A stretch of 18,506 nt of DNA from the NCBI GenBank assembly GCA_021796315.1, contig JAJYOH010000046.1, positions 1 through 18,506 on the forward strand, read 5' to 3'. Below are positions 1 to 7,411 of this stretch, one piece after another. The notes under the pieces were generated by a model, which was given only the letters and a program-made list of their open reading frames with translations, was not told the origin of the DNA and searched no databases. A program made the position numbers and the translations under genes. Each line of letters starts with the position of its first letter. Positions within the stretch are counted from its first letter, which is position 1. The DNA comes from Chloroflexota bacterium. GTDB lineage: Bacteria > Chloroflexota > Anaerolineae > Anaerolineales > Villigracilaceae.

Positions 1-330
1 TTTCTCCGCGGCTGGTTTAACAGCAGGCTCCATGCCGACAAAGGAAATATCGGGAAATTTCTCGCGCAAATATTGCAACGCCGCTGCTGAGGCCGCATTG
101 CAAGCCACGACGATTATTTTTGCATCTAGAGCCAGCAAAAATTTAGTGATGGCTTCTGAAAAACTTTGGATCTGTCCCATCGGGCGCGGGCCGTAAGGGA
201 TATGTCCTTGATCGCCAAAATAGATAACCGATTCTTCGGGCATCTGCTCGCGAATGGCGCGCAGGACGGAGAGTCCGCCAACGCCGGAGTCAAAAATACC
301 AATTGGATTGTTTTGAATGTTTTGGGACAT
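1..330 (-). CDS. murI: Glutamate racemase, N-terminal 110 residues (cut by window edge)
   Basis: Interconverts L- and D-glutamate to supply D-Glu for peptidoglycan; cytoplasmic, cofactor-independent. Reading minus from the ATG at 330-328, the frame is open to base 1. It shows the family's N-terminal motif IGIFDSGVGGLSVL (residues about 10-23), the FGDQGHIPYGPR segment, and the first catalytic cysteine in VVACNAASAAAL near residue 81. The second catalytic cysteine and the C-terminal half lie beyond the window. The start is preceded by the hydrolase gene 61 bases upstream on the same strand. There is no strong Shine-Dalgarno. Family membership is very secure; whether the gene is intact cannot be judged. 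Confidence 0.93.
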   Translation of the reverse strand, partial: MSQNIQNNPIGIFDSGVGGLSVLRAIREQMPEESVIYFGDQGHIPYGPRPMGQIQSFSEAITKFLLALDAKIIVVACNAASAAALQYLREKFPDISFVGMEPAVKPAAEK

Positions 331-346
331 TATTGAATGATAAAGC

Positions 347-385
347 GCAAAATGCAAAACGTAAAGCTCATTTTTTGCACTTTGC
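347..385. repeat. Imperfect hairpin of GCAAAATGCAAAA type between hydrolase and murI
   Basis: GCAAAATGCAAAA (347-359) pairs with TTTTGCACTTTGC (373-385) at 12 of 13 positions, with a 13-base loop. It begins 7 bases past the hydrolase stop. It is not followed by a clear U-run on the minus strand, so it is a weak terminator at best. The modular GCAAAA/GTAAAG composition resembles dispersed intergenic repeats, but only one copy is in this window. Confidence 0.45.
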
Positions 386-391
386 AATTTT

Positions 392-1105
392 TTATTTACT
401 TGAAGCTTCGACAAATTTCATGAACAAATTTCGCGTGGACTGCTGGTCGGTCAGCCATTCAGGATGCCACTGAACCGCGATGCCAAATGGATGTTCGGGT
501 AGTTCGATGGCTTCCACCAATCCATCCGGTGCGTGGCCGGTGACGCGCAAACTCGGCGCGATATCTTTGAGTCCCTGATGATGCAGGCTGTTCACTTTGA
601 GGATCGGCTCGCCCAAAATTGCGGCAATACGCGTGCCTTCTTCAATTTTGACTTCATGCGCCAGCACTGTCCGCATGTTGCCGGGATAAGCGTGATCGAG
701 CGCGCCAGGCAATTGATCGGGGATGTGTGTATAAAGCGTCCCGCCCAAAGCCACATTAACGGCCTGCGCGCCGCGACAAATTCCAAGGAAAGGTTTGCCG
801 TCCGAGGTCACAGCGTGGATCAAGTTCATTTCAACGGCATCCCGCAACGGGTCCACTTCGTCTATGCGGGGATGCGGATCTCCCGCAAAATGTTCAAGAG
901 AGATGTCCCCACCGCCAGTGAAAAGAATCCCGTCGAGGCGGGAATAGAGAGCATCCCACCCACCTTCAGCCAGCATCGAGGGAATCAACACAGGCACGCC
1001 ACCCGCCTGCATGATGGCCTTGACGTACGATTGCATTAATGAAACAGTTGGATGATCATCCGCATTTTTGCTTTGGTTGGTGGTAATTCCGATAATGGGC
1101 TGCAT
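392..1105 (-). CDS. Class I glutamine amidotransferase-like hydrolase (peptidase C26, PuuD family)
   Basis: 237 residues, full length for the gamma-glutamyl-gamma-aminobutyrate hydrolase family. Visible motifs are the N-terminal IGIT, LFTGGGD at 61-67, the nucleophile elbow FLGICRG with Cys110, and the His/Glu pair in VQWHPEW (His214, Glu216), which together complete a Cys-His-Glu triad. The enzyme should hydrolyse a gamma-glutamyl amide; the family includes PuuD of putrescine degradation. No other polyamine gene is nearby, so the substrate is open. There is no clear Shine-Dalgarno in front of the ATG at 1105, and the rplS terminator lies just upstream, so expression may depend on a weak promoter or on read-through. 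Confidence 0.88.
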   Translation of the reverse strand: MQPIIGITTNQSKNADDHPTVSLMQSYVKAIMQAGGVPVLIPSMLAEGGWDALYSRLDGILFTGGGDISLEHFAGDPHPRIDEVDPLRDAVEMNLIHAVTSDGKPFLGICRGAQAVNVALGGTLYTHIPDQLPGALDHAYPGNMRTVLAHEVKIEEGTRIAAILGEPILKVNSLHHQGLKDIAPSLRVTGHAPDGLVEAIELPEHPFGIAVQWHPEWLTDQQSTRNLFMKFVEASSK

Positions 1106-1117
1106 GGTTAAATAAAT

Positions 1118-1150
1118 AGACCCTAAAGGTTTTTGAAACCTTTAGGGTCT
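1118..1150 (-). terminator. Perfect 15-bp-stem hairpin downstream of rplS
   Basis: Bases 1118-1132 and 1136-1150 are perfect reverse complements (AGACCCTAAAGGTTT and its complement) around a 3-base loop. It starts 8 bases past the rplS stop. On the minus strand it is followed by ATTTATTTAA rather than a pure U-run, so termination is likely but not textbook. A 14-base piece of one arm recurs inside the lipoprotein gene near 15760. Confidence 0.65.
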
Positions 1151-1158
1151 TGGAAAAT

Positions 1159-1506
1159 CTAATCGAATTTCTGTTTGAGTCGAGCCGATTTACCCGTGCG
1201 GCTGCGCATGAAGTAGAGCTGGGCGCGATTGACCTGGTTGTGGCGTTCGACCACGACCTTGTCGATGCGCGGCGAACGAAGCAGGAAGGTGCGTTCGACG
1301 CCGATGCCATTGGAGGCCACGCGGCGGACTGTGATGTTCGCATCGTTGCCGCCCTTGCGCAGGCGAATGATGGTGCCCTTGAATTCCTGAATGCGCTCGC
1401 GATCGCCTTCCTTGATCTTGACATGCACATTGACGGTATCGCCGGGACGCAGTTCGGGAATTTTTTCGTTTTTCTTGGCCTCAACAGCCTTTATAAAATC
1501 AGTCAT
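1159..1506 (-). CDS. rplS: 50S ribosomal protein L19
   Basis: 115 residues, the normal length for bL19, a protein at the 30S-50S interface. Characteristic stretches are RPGDTVNVHVKIKEGDRERIQ, FKGTIIRLRKGG, ITVRRVASNGIGVERTF and HSPxI-like RSPRIDKVVVERHNQVNRAQLYFMR. The C-terminus is basic. The start has a purine-rich AAGGAAG upstream. It has its own promoter and a strong hairpin after its stop, so it forms its own transcription unit. The usual rpsP-rimM-trmD partners are absent here. Confidence 0.97.
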   Translation of the reverse strand: MTDFIKAVEAKKNEKIPELRPGDTVNVHVKIKEGDRERIQEFKGTIIRLRKGGNDANITVRRVASNGIGVERTFLLRSPRIDKVVVERHNQVNRAQLYFMRSRTGKSARLKQKFD

Positions 1507-1556
1507 TGTCGTTCTTCCTTACGTTATGAATGTGTCTGGTTTTTTAGCGACGGCGG

Positions 1557-1585
1557 ATTATAGCACGTGAGCAGGCAATTCACAA
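1557..1585 (-). promoter_or_regulatory. Sigma70-type promoter of rplS
   Basis: Reading minus, TTGTGA (1585-1580) and a perfect TATAAT (1562-1557) are 17 bases apart. The expected transcript start is near 1550, giving a leader of about 44 bases before the L19 start codon. Confidence 0.75.
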
Positions 1586-1602
1586 GGCTGAAACTCAAAT
1601 TT

Positions 1603-1674
1603 ACCACTAAGACTCAAAGACACGAAGCCACAAAGTTTTTTCTTTGAGTCTTCGAGACTTGGTGTCTTTGTGGT
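1603..1674. repeat. Long imperfect hairpin of CACGAAG/CACAAAG modules after fabF
   Basis: Bases 1603-1635 and 1642-1674 pair at 26 of 33 positions around a T6 loop. The arms consist of quasi-tandem 10-base modules with CACGAAG, CACAAAG and CTCAAAG cores. The element touches the fabF stop codon and could serve as its terminator. A second member of the family lies at 12466-12536. Confidence 0.7.
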
Positions 1675-2909
1675 TATTGATATTTTCTCACCGCCAGCAC
1701 GGCATTATGACCGCCAAAACCAAAGGCGTTGCTGATGGCAAGTGTGATCTTTTTCTCGCGCGCTTTATTCGGAATGTAATCCAGATCACATTCGGGGTCG
1801 GGAGTTTCGTAGTGAATGGTTGGCGGGAGCAAACCTTCACGAACCGCCTGCACACAGAAGATGGCTTCCAACGCGCCCGTTGCGCCCATCATGTGCCCGG
1901 TCATGGACTTGGTCGAGGAGATCGGGGTTTTATAAGCTTGTTCGCCAAATGCAGCTTTCACCGCGCGCGTCTCGGACTGATCGTTCAATTGCGTTCCGGT
2001 TCCGTGAGCAGAGATATAACCGACCTCGTCCGCATTAGCCTGCGCCGAATGCAGCGCCATGCGAATGGCCGCCGCGCCGCCCTCACCGAATTCGTGCGGG
2101 GCCGTGACATGATACGCATCCGCAGTCGAGCCGTAACCAGCCAGCTCCGCCAGAATGTTCGCGCCGCGCGCCTTGGCATGCGATTCGGTTTCGATCACCA
2201 GAACCGCCGCGCCCTCGCCCATCACCAAGCCGTCACGGTTTTTATCGAACGGCTGCGGCGTCATTGAGTAGTCATCGTTGTGGCGCGACATTGCGCCCAC
2301 GCGATCAAATGCGGCCACGCCGGTTGCCGTGACCGTCGCTTCCGTTGCGCCCGCGACCGCGGCATCGATCATTCCGGCGCGCATCATCATCATCGCCGTA
2401 CCGATTCCATCCGCGCCCGAAGCGCAGGCCGAAGCGACAGAAAAACTCGGCCCCTTGATTCCATAATCAATCGCGACCAACCCTGCCCCGCCATTCGACA
2501 TCAACATGGGGATCGTAAATGGATTGACCCTGCGCGGGTTATCACCATTCGCGATCAGCACCGCTTCCTGAAGCGTGGTCAAACCGCCAATCGCTGATGA
2601 AATGATCACGCCGATTCTTCCGGCGTTCACCTCGGTAACTTCCAGGCCCGAGGAATGAATTGCTTCTTTTGCCGCAGCTGCGGTCAACTGCTCAAAGCGG
2701 TCGCGCCGACGCGCTTCTTTCGCATCCATAAAATTCGCAGGATCGAAGCCCTTCACTTCCGCCGCAATATGTACCAGCAATGGCGATGAATCGAACAACG
2801 TGATCGGCCCCACGCCTGAGACGCCGTTCGTCACGTTCTTCCATGTTTCGGCTGCGGTCAAACCAAGCGGATTGACCGTGCCCATGCCAGTGATAACAAT
2901 TCGTTCCAT
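1674..2909 (-). CDS. fabF: Beta-ketoacyl-ACP synthase II
   Basis: 411 residues, the usual length for KAS II, which condenses malonyl-ACP with acyl-ACP in fatty-acid elongation. The thiolase-fold catalytic triad is visible: Cys162 in SVASACASGADG, His302 in ISAHGTGTQLND and His339 in STKSMTGHMMGATGA. The C-terminal ISNAFGFGGHNA is also typical. A GGAGG sits 5 bases before the ATG. The gene follows thrC by 15 bases, so it is probably the last gene of the moaC-fabF run. No acpP, fabD or fabG is present in the window. FabB is less likely, as the glycine-rich C-terminus and length favour FabF. Confidence 0.95.
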   Translation of the reverse strand: MERIVITGMGTVNPLGLTAAETWKNVTNGVSGVGPITLFDSSPLLVHIAAEVKGFDPANFMDAKEARRRDRFEQLTAAAAKEAIHSSGLEVTEVNAGRIGVIISSAIGGLTTLQEAVLIANGDNPRRVNPFTIPMLMSNGGAGLVAIDYGIKGPSFSVASACASGADGIGTAMMMMRAGMIDAAVAGATEATVTATGVAAFDRVGAMSRHNDDYSMTPQPFDKNRDGLVMGEGAAVLVIETESHAKARGANILAELAGYGSTADAYHVTAPHEFGEGGAAAIRMALHSAQANADEVGYISAHGTGTQLNDQSETRAVKAAFGEQAYKTPISSTKSMTGHMMGATGALEAIFCVQAVREGLLPPTIHYETPDPECDLDYIPNKAREKKITLAISNAFGFGGHNAVLAVRKYQ

Positions 2910-2924
2910 AAAACCTCCGTGAAT

Positions 2925-3995
2925 TTAGATCAATGATTTCAATCCTGAACCGGTCAACACAGCCACGACCGGATCGGGCAGGCTAAAAATGTTTTCTTCC
3001 AATGCGCGCCAGACGAGCGCGGACGTCGGCTCTACATAAAACCCCAGATGCGCTAATGCGTCACGCCCGGGAAGGATAAACGCTTCATCCACGGACGTAA
3101 AGCGGCCACCGCTTCGACGCGTCATCTCGACGACAGCCCCGGCCCGCAAGGAACGTCCGCGCACGCCTTCGGCCACCGTTTGGTTATCTGGCACACCATT
3201 CATCGTGCCATGTTTCCACAATGCAACCAATGGCTGACATTCGCTGGCTTGCACGCCAAGGATCATCGGCATTTTATCGATTACATTTGCATTGACCATC
3301 GCTTCAAATCCGCGCCCCATACCAAGCAAAAGTCCGCCCTGACCAGCGGGAAGAATCACAGCGCCGGGCGCGCGCCCAAGCTGCTCGACGATCTCATACG
3401 CACAGGTTGCATAACCCGGAATATTGAACGGCAAATAAGCATGGCTTGCATAAACTTGTCCAGATTCAGCGGCTTTGCGGACAGCCTCTGCCGCATTTGC
3501 ACGCGGACCGGGCACACGCACCAATTCCGCGCCATACATTTCGATCTGCTGGCGTTTCGGCCCCGAAGCAGATTCGGGCACAAAGATCCGCGCCTTGATT
3601 CCCGCCCGCGCCGCGTAAGCCGCGAAGGATGCGCCCGCATTGCCGGAAGAATCTTCGATGGCTTCGCTGACTCCACGAGAAAGAAGGAAAGAAGAAAGAA
3701 GCGCCGAGCCGCGATCTTTGAATGAGCCGCTTGGGTTTGTGTATTCGCATTTAAAGAAAACTTCGCGGCCAAACACTTTGGCGGGAACGAATGGAGTGTT
3801 GCCTTCGCCCAACGAAACAGGAGCCGCATCAAGGTCAAAGGATGATGCGTAGCGCCAGATGCCAGGCTGCGAATGATCAACACGTCCAAATTTTATCGGC
3901 TCAGATAAATCAAAAATCCCATCACAATGTGGGCATTTATACAGCACGCCAGTTTCAGGATATTTTTGTCCGCAATTGATGCAGGCAATTTTCAT
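2925..3995 (-). CDS. thrC: Threonine synthase (PLP-dependent, with N-terminal zinc ribbon)
   Basis: 356 residues. It converts O-phospho-L-homoserine to L-threonine and phosphate. Cys5, Cys8, Cys21 and Cys24 form a small zinc ribbon common in this subgroup. Then come GEGNTPFVP (63-71), the PLP lysine Lys93 in NPSGSFKDRGSA, DSSGNAGAS (115-123), the phosphate-binding glycine loop PAGQGGLLLGMGRG (216-229) and LTGSGLKS at the end. The start codon overlaps the GNAT stop by 4 bases (ATGA), implying translational coupling. Other fold-type II PLP enzymes are possible, but the zinc ribbon and motifs favour ThrC. Confidence 0.88.
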   Translation of the reverse strand: MKIACINCGQKYPETGVLYKCPHCDGIFDLSEPIKFGRVDHSQPGIWRYASSFDLDAAPVSLGEGNTPFVPAKVFGREVFFKCEYTNPSGSFKDRGSALLSSFLLSRGVSEAIEDSSGNAGASFAAYAARAGIKARIFVPESASGPKRQQIEMYGAELVRVPGPRANAAEAVRKAAESGQVYASHAYLPFNIPGYATCAYEIVEQLGRAPGAVILPAGQGGLLLGMGRGFEAMVNANVIDKMPMILGVQASECQPLVALWKHGTMNGVPDNQTVAEGVRGRSLRAGAVVEMTRRSGGRFTSVDEAFILPGRDALAHLGFYVEPTSALVWRALEENIFSLPDPVVAVLTGSGLKSLI

Positions 3996-4513
3996 TTCGA
4001 TTCCACCAGCAAATGAATATCGTCCCAGCCATAAGCCGACTCTTGCAAAGCCGCCCCGCCGATCTCGACAGACTTATCGCGCAGATATTTGCCGCCCATC
4101 TTCTCATAAAATTTTCGCGACGGGTTGGTGGACAAAACCCAAAGCAACATGTTGTTCGTTCCAATTTTTATCAAACTTTCGGCGCTGGCTTCGAGAAGCA
4201 AACGACCGATTCCTTTTTTCTGATACTCGGCCAAAAGATAAATCGCATACAACTCGCCGCGATAGATCGGATCATGTTCGCGCTCCTCGCCGAAATAGGC
4301 GAAGCCAACGATCTGATCATTTTCTTCGACAACAAGAACTCGTCCATTTTGATCGTGAAGGATTCCCTGCCACCATTCTTTACGAAGCTCAAAGGAAAGG
4401 TTATCCAAAACTTTGTCGGGCATCAAACCGCGATACGTGGTCTGCCATGAATCGATGTGGACGCGCGCGATTACATCTGCGTCCGAAAGATTTGCAGTTC
4501 GAATCAAATTCAT
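3992..4513 (-). CDS. GNAT-family N-acetyltransferase
   Basis: 173 residues from the ATG at 4513. The frame is open further upstream (to 4597), but those 28 residues lie inside moaE and look unlike the family, so the shorter start is preferred. It begins MNLIRTANLSDADVIARVH. The acetyl-CoA pyrophosphate loop is YLLAEYQKKGIGRLLLE (family pattern Q/RxxGxG/A), followed by LWVLSTNPSRKFYEKMGGK, the usual motif B. The start codon lies 1 base after the moaE stop, and the stop overlaps thrC, so it sits inside the operon. The acyl acceptor cannot be named; GNATs modify amino acids, antibiotics, protein N-termini and more. Confidence 0.85.
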   Translation of the reverse strand: MNLIRTANLSDADVIARVHIDSWQTTYRGLMPDKVLDNLSFELRKEWWQGILHDQNGRVLVVEENDQIVGFAYFGEEREHDPIYRGELYAIYLLAEYQKKGIGRLLLEASAESLIKIGTNNMLLWVLSTNPSRKFYEKMGGKYLRDKSVEIGGAALQESAYGWDDIHLLVESK

Positions 4514-4514
4514 G

Positions 4515-4997
4515 TTATTCGCCAGGTTTGGGAATGTACTCGCCCTCGACCCAAAACTCTCCACTTGGGCTGACTTCTTTTTTCCAAACCGGGACAATTT
4601 CCTTTAAGCGATCGATGCCGTAATGCGCGGCCTCAAAAACGCCGGTGTCGCGATGCGCGGCAGTGCAGGCAATCAGAACGGTCGGCGTCTTCGGATAAAG
4701 TTTGCCGATGCGTTGCACGATGGCAATACCTTCGACAACCGGCCACCGGGCCCGAATTTCGTCGGCGACTTGCTTCATCTTCGATTCCGCCATCGGAACA
4801 TAGGCTTCGTATTCGAGATAGGCGGTTTCATGCGGATCATCGCGTGAGGTAACTCCGCGCACCATGCCGGTAAAAATGGCAGCCGCTCCGGTTGATGTCA
4901 GCGTGATCTTTGCAAGCAGATCGTTAAGATCCAGCTCGTCTTCAGTGATGGAGAAGATAGTTGGAAGGTCCGAAGATTTCATGTGGAGGTTTATCAT
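4515..4997 (-). CDS. moaE: Molybdopterin synthase catalytic subunit
   Basis: 160 residues. MoaE binds the thiocarboxylated MoaD tail and inserts sulfur into cyclic pyranopterin monophosphate to form the molybdopterin dithiolene. Family stretches visible are AAAIFTGMVRG, LEYEAYVPMAESKM, VQRIGKLYPKTPTVLIACTAAHRDTGV and the conserved DRLKEIVPVWKKE with the active-site lysine region. The start overlaps the moaD stop by 4 bases (ATGA). A second in-frame Met at residue 6 has no better ribosome site, so the coupled start is kept. Confidence 0.95.
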   Translation of the reverse strand: MINLHMKSSDLPTIFSITEDELDLNDLLAKITLTSTGAAAIFTGMVRGVTSRDDPHETAYLEYEAYVPMAESKMKQVADEIRARWPVVEGIAIVQRIGKLYPKTPTVLIACTAAHRDTGVFEAAHYGIDRLKEIVPVWKKEVSPSGEFWVEGEYIPKPGE

Positions 4998-5239
4998 CCG
5001 CCGCTGACCGGCGGGAACATGGCAACTTCCGAGCCATCGGCAACGATAGCTTCATCAAAAGCATATTCGCGATCAATGGAGATCAAAACGGCTTCCATGG
5101 ATTGCTTGAGATTCGGATAATCGCGTGCGATCTGCTCCTTCAATCCCTGCACAGTTATGCCCTCCGGGATTTCGATATCGAGAGATTTTGTCCCGGCGCG
5201 GTCGCGCAAGTTGGCAAAGAACAGGATTTTTACGGACAT
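4994..5239 (-). CDS. moaD: Molybdopterin synthase sulfur carrier subunit
   Basis: 81 residues, the expected length. It is a ubiquitin-fold sulfur carrier that ends in the essential Gly-Gly (FPPVSGG), which is adenylated and thiocarboxylated. KILFFANLRDRAG at the N-terminus is typical. It lies between moaC (23 bases upstream) and moaE (4-base overlap), fitting stoichiometric production of both synthase subunits. The activating enzyme MoeB is not in this window. Confidence 0.94.
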   Translation of the reverse strand: MSVKILFFANLRDRAGTKSLDIEIPEGITVQGLKEQIARDYPNLKQSMEAVLISIDREYAFDEAIVADGSEVAMFPPVSGG

Positions 5240-5262
5240 TATATTTTTACCTTTAAAATTCT

Positions 5263-5742
5263 TTATTCATTTATCACATCGCCGCTGCGCCCACCATGCT
5301 TTTCGACCAGGCGAATATTTTGGATGCGCATGGTTTTCTCGGCGGCTTTGGCCATGTCATAAACCGTCAGCGCCGCGACCGAGACGGCAGTCAGGGCTTC
5401 CATTTCGACACCGGTCTTTCCGGTGGTTTTTGTGGTGGCAGTAATGACCACACCCGGCAGGGACTCGTCGAGCGCGAGGGCCACATCCACCTGGGTGAGC
5501 GGCAAAGGGTGACATAACGGAATCAGGTCGGAGGTCCGCTTGGCAGCGGTGATGCCTGCGATCTGGGCCACAGTTAGCACGTCACCTTTTTTGAGCTGCC
5601 CGGCGCGGATCAAATCGAACGTCTCTTTCTTCATGTGGACCTCGCCGCGAGCAATCGCCGTTCGTTCGGTATCAGGCTTGCCGCCGACATCCACCATGTG
5701 AACGCGTCCGCTTTCATCGAGATGAGTCAACCTGGTTGGCAT
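5263..5742 (-). CDS. moaC: Cyclic pyranopterin monophosphate synthase
   Basis: 159 residues, full length. MoaC turns the MoaA product (3',8-cyclo-GTP) into cyclic pyranopterin monophosphate. Diagnostic segments are [38 protein letters not shown] and the near-invariant [20 protein letters not shown] (residues about 115-134) followed by KAAEKTMRI. The MoaA gene is not adjacent. No Shine-Dalgarno precedes the ATG, while a perfect TATAAT lies 7 bases upstream of it, suggesting a leaderless message. Confidence 0.97.
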   Translation of the reverse strand: MPTRLTHLDESGRVHMVDVGGKPDTERTAIARGEVHMKKETFDLIRAGQLKKGDVLTVAQIAGITAAKRTSDLIPLCHPLPLTQVDVALALDESLPGVVITATTKTTGKTGVEMEALTAVSVAALTVYDMAKAAEKTMRIQNIRLVEKHGGRSGDVINE

Positions 5743-5749
5743 GAAAACA

Positions 5750-5755
5750 ATTATA
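5750..5755 (-). promoter_or_regulatory. Possible -10 box for a leaderless moaC transcript
   Basis: TATAAT on the minus strand ends 7 bases before the moaC ATG, which would place the transcript start at or next to the A of ATG. No good -35 hexamer is seen 16-18 bases upstream. The 54-base gap from the glycosyltransferase gene also lacks a terminator, so read-through is equally possible. Confidence 0.35.
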
Positions 5756-5796
5756 ACCGCCCTGAGTGAAACGAAACCATCAATGGCAGAGAATGT

Positions 5797-6537
5797 TCAC
5801 GCTGCCCGCGCAGCCCGGCCTTTGCGCCGAAGGTCGCGGTAATTCCATAAAACAGCCCAGACGCGCATGGCCGCTTCGGCTTGTATCTTGAACGACATCT
5901 TGGATTTTCCCCAGCGACGGTCAGCGAAATAAATAGGGACCTCGCCGATTTTGTATTCAAGACAGTGAGCCAGATATGCCATCTCTACCAGAAAAATATA
6001 TCCGTTGGCCTCGATACGATTGAACGGCATCCCCAACAAAGTTTCGCGCCGCCAAAGTCGAAAGCCAGTGGTCACATCGTGCAAGGGAAGTCCCAAAATT
6101 GTGCGGGCATAAAAATTACCGAAGGCAGAAAGGTATTTGCGCCAGAGCGGCCATTGCTCATCCACTGAGCCGCCCTTGATGTAGCGCGAGCCGAGCACGA
6201 TATCGTAGGATTTAAGAAGCTCAGCCATGGCGGGGATTTTAGCGGGGTCGTGCGAAAAGTCGGCATCCATTTGTAAAACGGCATCCGCCCCATCGTCCAG
6301 AACGAGGCGGAACCCTTCGAGATACGCGGAACGCAATCCCAACTTTCCCGCGCGATGAAGAACACGCACACGCGAATCCTTCGCCGCCAACTCATCAGCA
6401 ATTCGACCAGTTCCATCAGGGCTGTCGTCATCTACGATCAAAACATGTAAATCGAGCGGAAGCGTAAATAAAGCGGAGACCAGTTTGGGCAGGTTCTCCG
6501 CTTCGTTATATGTTGGGGTGACAACTGCAATGCGCAA
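5797..6537 (-). CDS. Polyprenol-phosphate mannosyltransferase-type glycosyltransferase (GT2, DPM1-like)
   Basis: 246 residues starting at TTG (6537-6535), chosen because AGGAG lies 5 bases upstream and MRIAVVTPTYNEAENL is the family's exact N-terminus. GT-A fold motifs are LIVDDDSPDGTGRIADEL, the metal-binding QMDADFSHDP (about 93-102), GSRYIKGGSV, TGFRLWRR and the C-terminal RRWGKSKMS. There is no C-terminal membrane domain, so it is the short soluble DPM1 form acting at the membrane surface. It likely transfers mannose or another hexose from a nucleotide sugar to polyprenyl phosphate. It is the last gene of the roadblock operon, 8 bases after the response regulator. Confidence 0.9.
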   Translation of the reverse strand: MRIAVVTPTYNEAENLPKLVSALFTLPLDLHVLIVDDDSPDGTGRIADELAAKDSRVRVLHRAGKLGLRSAYLEGFRLVLDDGADAVLQMDADFSHDPAKIPAMAELLKSYDIVLGSRYIKGGSVDEQWPLWRKYLSAFGNFYARTILGLPLHDVTTGFRLWRRETLLGMPFNRIEANGYIFLVEMAYLAHCLEYKIGEVPIYFADRRWGKSKMSFKIQAEAAMRVWAVLWNYRDLRRKGRAARAA

Positions 6538-6545
6538 ACGGACTC

Positions 6546-7400
6546 CTAATGTTTCCGCCTCAACAACTCGACTTTGAGCTGCTCGGCGCTATTGAAGCGC
6601 CCCGAAACGGAGGGCATATCTGCAATCTTGACCGCCAGGCGATCCTTGCGTTTGGCAACTTGTTCGCGATCTTTGATTGGATAAAAATAATCGAGGGATT
6701 GTTCGAGGCGCGCGCGCAGGCGTTCGCTCAAAGTAGACAAGTTGGCAGGCGGAACAACCAGTACAAAATCGGATGGACCCGATTGGCCGAGAAAATCATC
6801 AGCGCCGCTGGCCTCGCGCATGGTATTCAACACCATCAAACTGACAGCGCGCAAAACATCGTCAGAAGCGACAAAACCATAAGCTTCACGGAAGGCATCC
6901 ATGTTTTCGAGTGCAACGAGAACAACCGCCCAGTCGCCGCTTTTGAGCGCATCGTTAAGACGCTCGTCCACCAACGCGCCTTCGGGCAATCCGCTGACCG
7001 GATTGGTGAGCGACCCCTGACTAATGCGTTTGAGTGCATTGCGCACGCGCAGGCGAAGTTCCTGAATGTCGAATGGCTTGGTAATGTAATCGTCCGCGCC
7101 GATCTCAAGGCCCTGTAACTTATCGGAGCGTTCGCGCTTTTCAGTCAGGAAGATGATCGGCACGTCCGCTGTACGCCGGTCACTGCGCAACCGCCTGGCA
7201 ACTTCGTAGCCGTCGATATCTGGCAGACGAATATCGAGAATGACCAGATCTGGGTGGACCGTCTGGCAGGAGCGCACACCGTCCTCGCCCCAGTTAACTG
7301 TAAATACTTCGTAGCCCTGCACGCGAAAATACGCGTTCAACATTTCAGCTACGTCGAGATCATCTTCAACGATCAGGATTTTCGATTTGGCGTCTGCCAT
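6546..7400 (-). CDS. Response regulator: receiver plus degenerate GGDEF-like domain
   Basis: 284 residues. The receiver (about 6-122) has acidic Asp13/Asp14, phospho-acceptor Asp56 in LVILDIRLPD, Thr86 and Lys108 in ITKPFD. After a linker, residues about 132-280 look like a GGDEF fold (NPVSGLPEGALVDERL opens it as in NPLTGLPN proteins). The active-site signature is reduced to SGPSDF and other catalytic positions are absent, so cyclase activity is unlikely; a ligand- or partner-binding role is inferred. AGGGGG precedes the ATG by 4-5 bases. It follows the V4R gene by 11 bases. No kinase is in the operon; the hybrid kinase at 8795 is the nearest. Confidence 0.87.
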   Translation of the reverse strand: MADAKSKILIVEDDLDVAEMLNAYFRVQGYEVFTVNWGEDGVRSCQTVHPDLVILDIRLPDIDGYEVARRLRSDRRTADVPIIFLTEKRERSDKLQGLEIGADDYITKPFDIQELRLRVRNALKRISQGSLTNPVSGLPEGALVDERLNDALKSGDWAVVLVALENMDAFREAYGFVASDDVLRAVSLMVLNTMREASGADDFLGQSGPSDFVLVVPPANLSTLSERLRARLEQSLDYFYPIKDREQVAKRKDRLAVKIADMPSVSGRFNSAEQLKVELLRRKH

Positions 7401-7411
7401 AATACCCCCTA

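Noticed and set aside
533..1039. Plus-strand 168-codon ORF opposite the hydrolase gene
   Set aside because: It is antisense to a gene with a full catalytic triad and has no family pattern.
4514..4597. 28-residue N-terminal extension of the GNAT protein
   Set aside because: It lies entirely inside moaE in another frame. The family N-terminus begins at ATG 4513, one base after the moaE stop.
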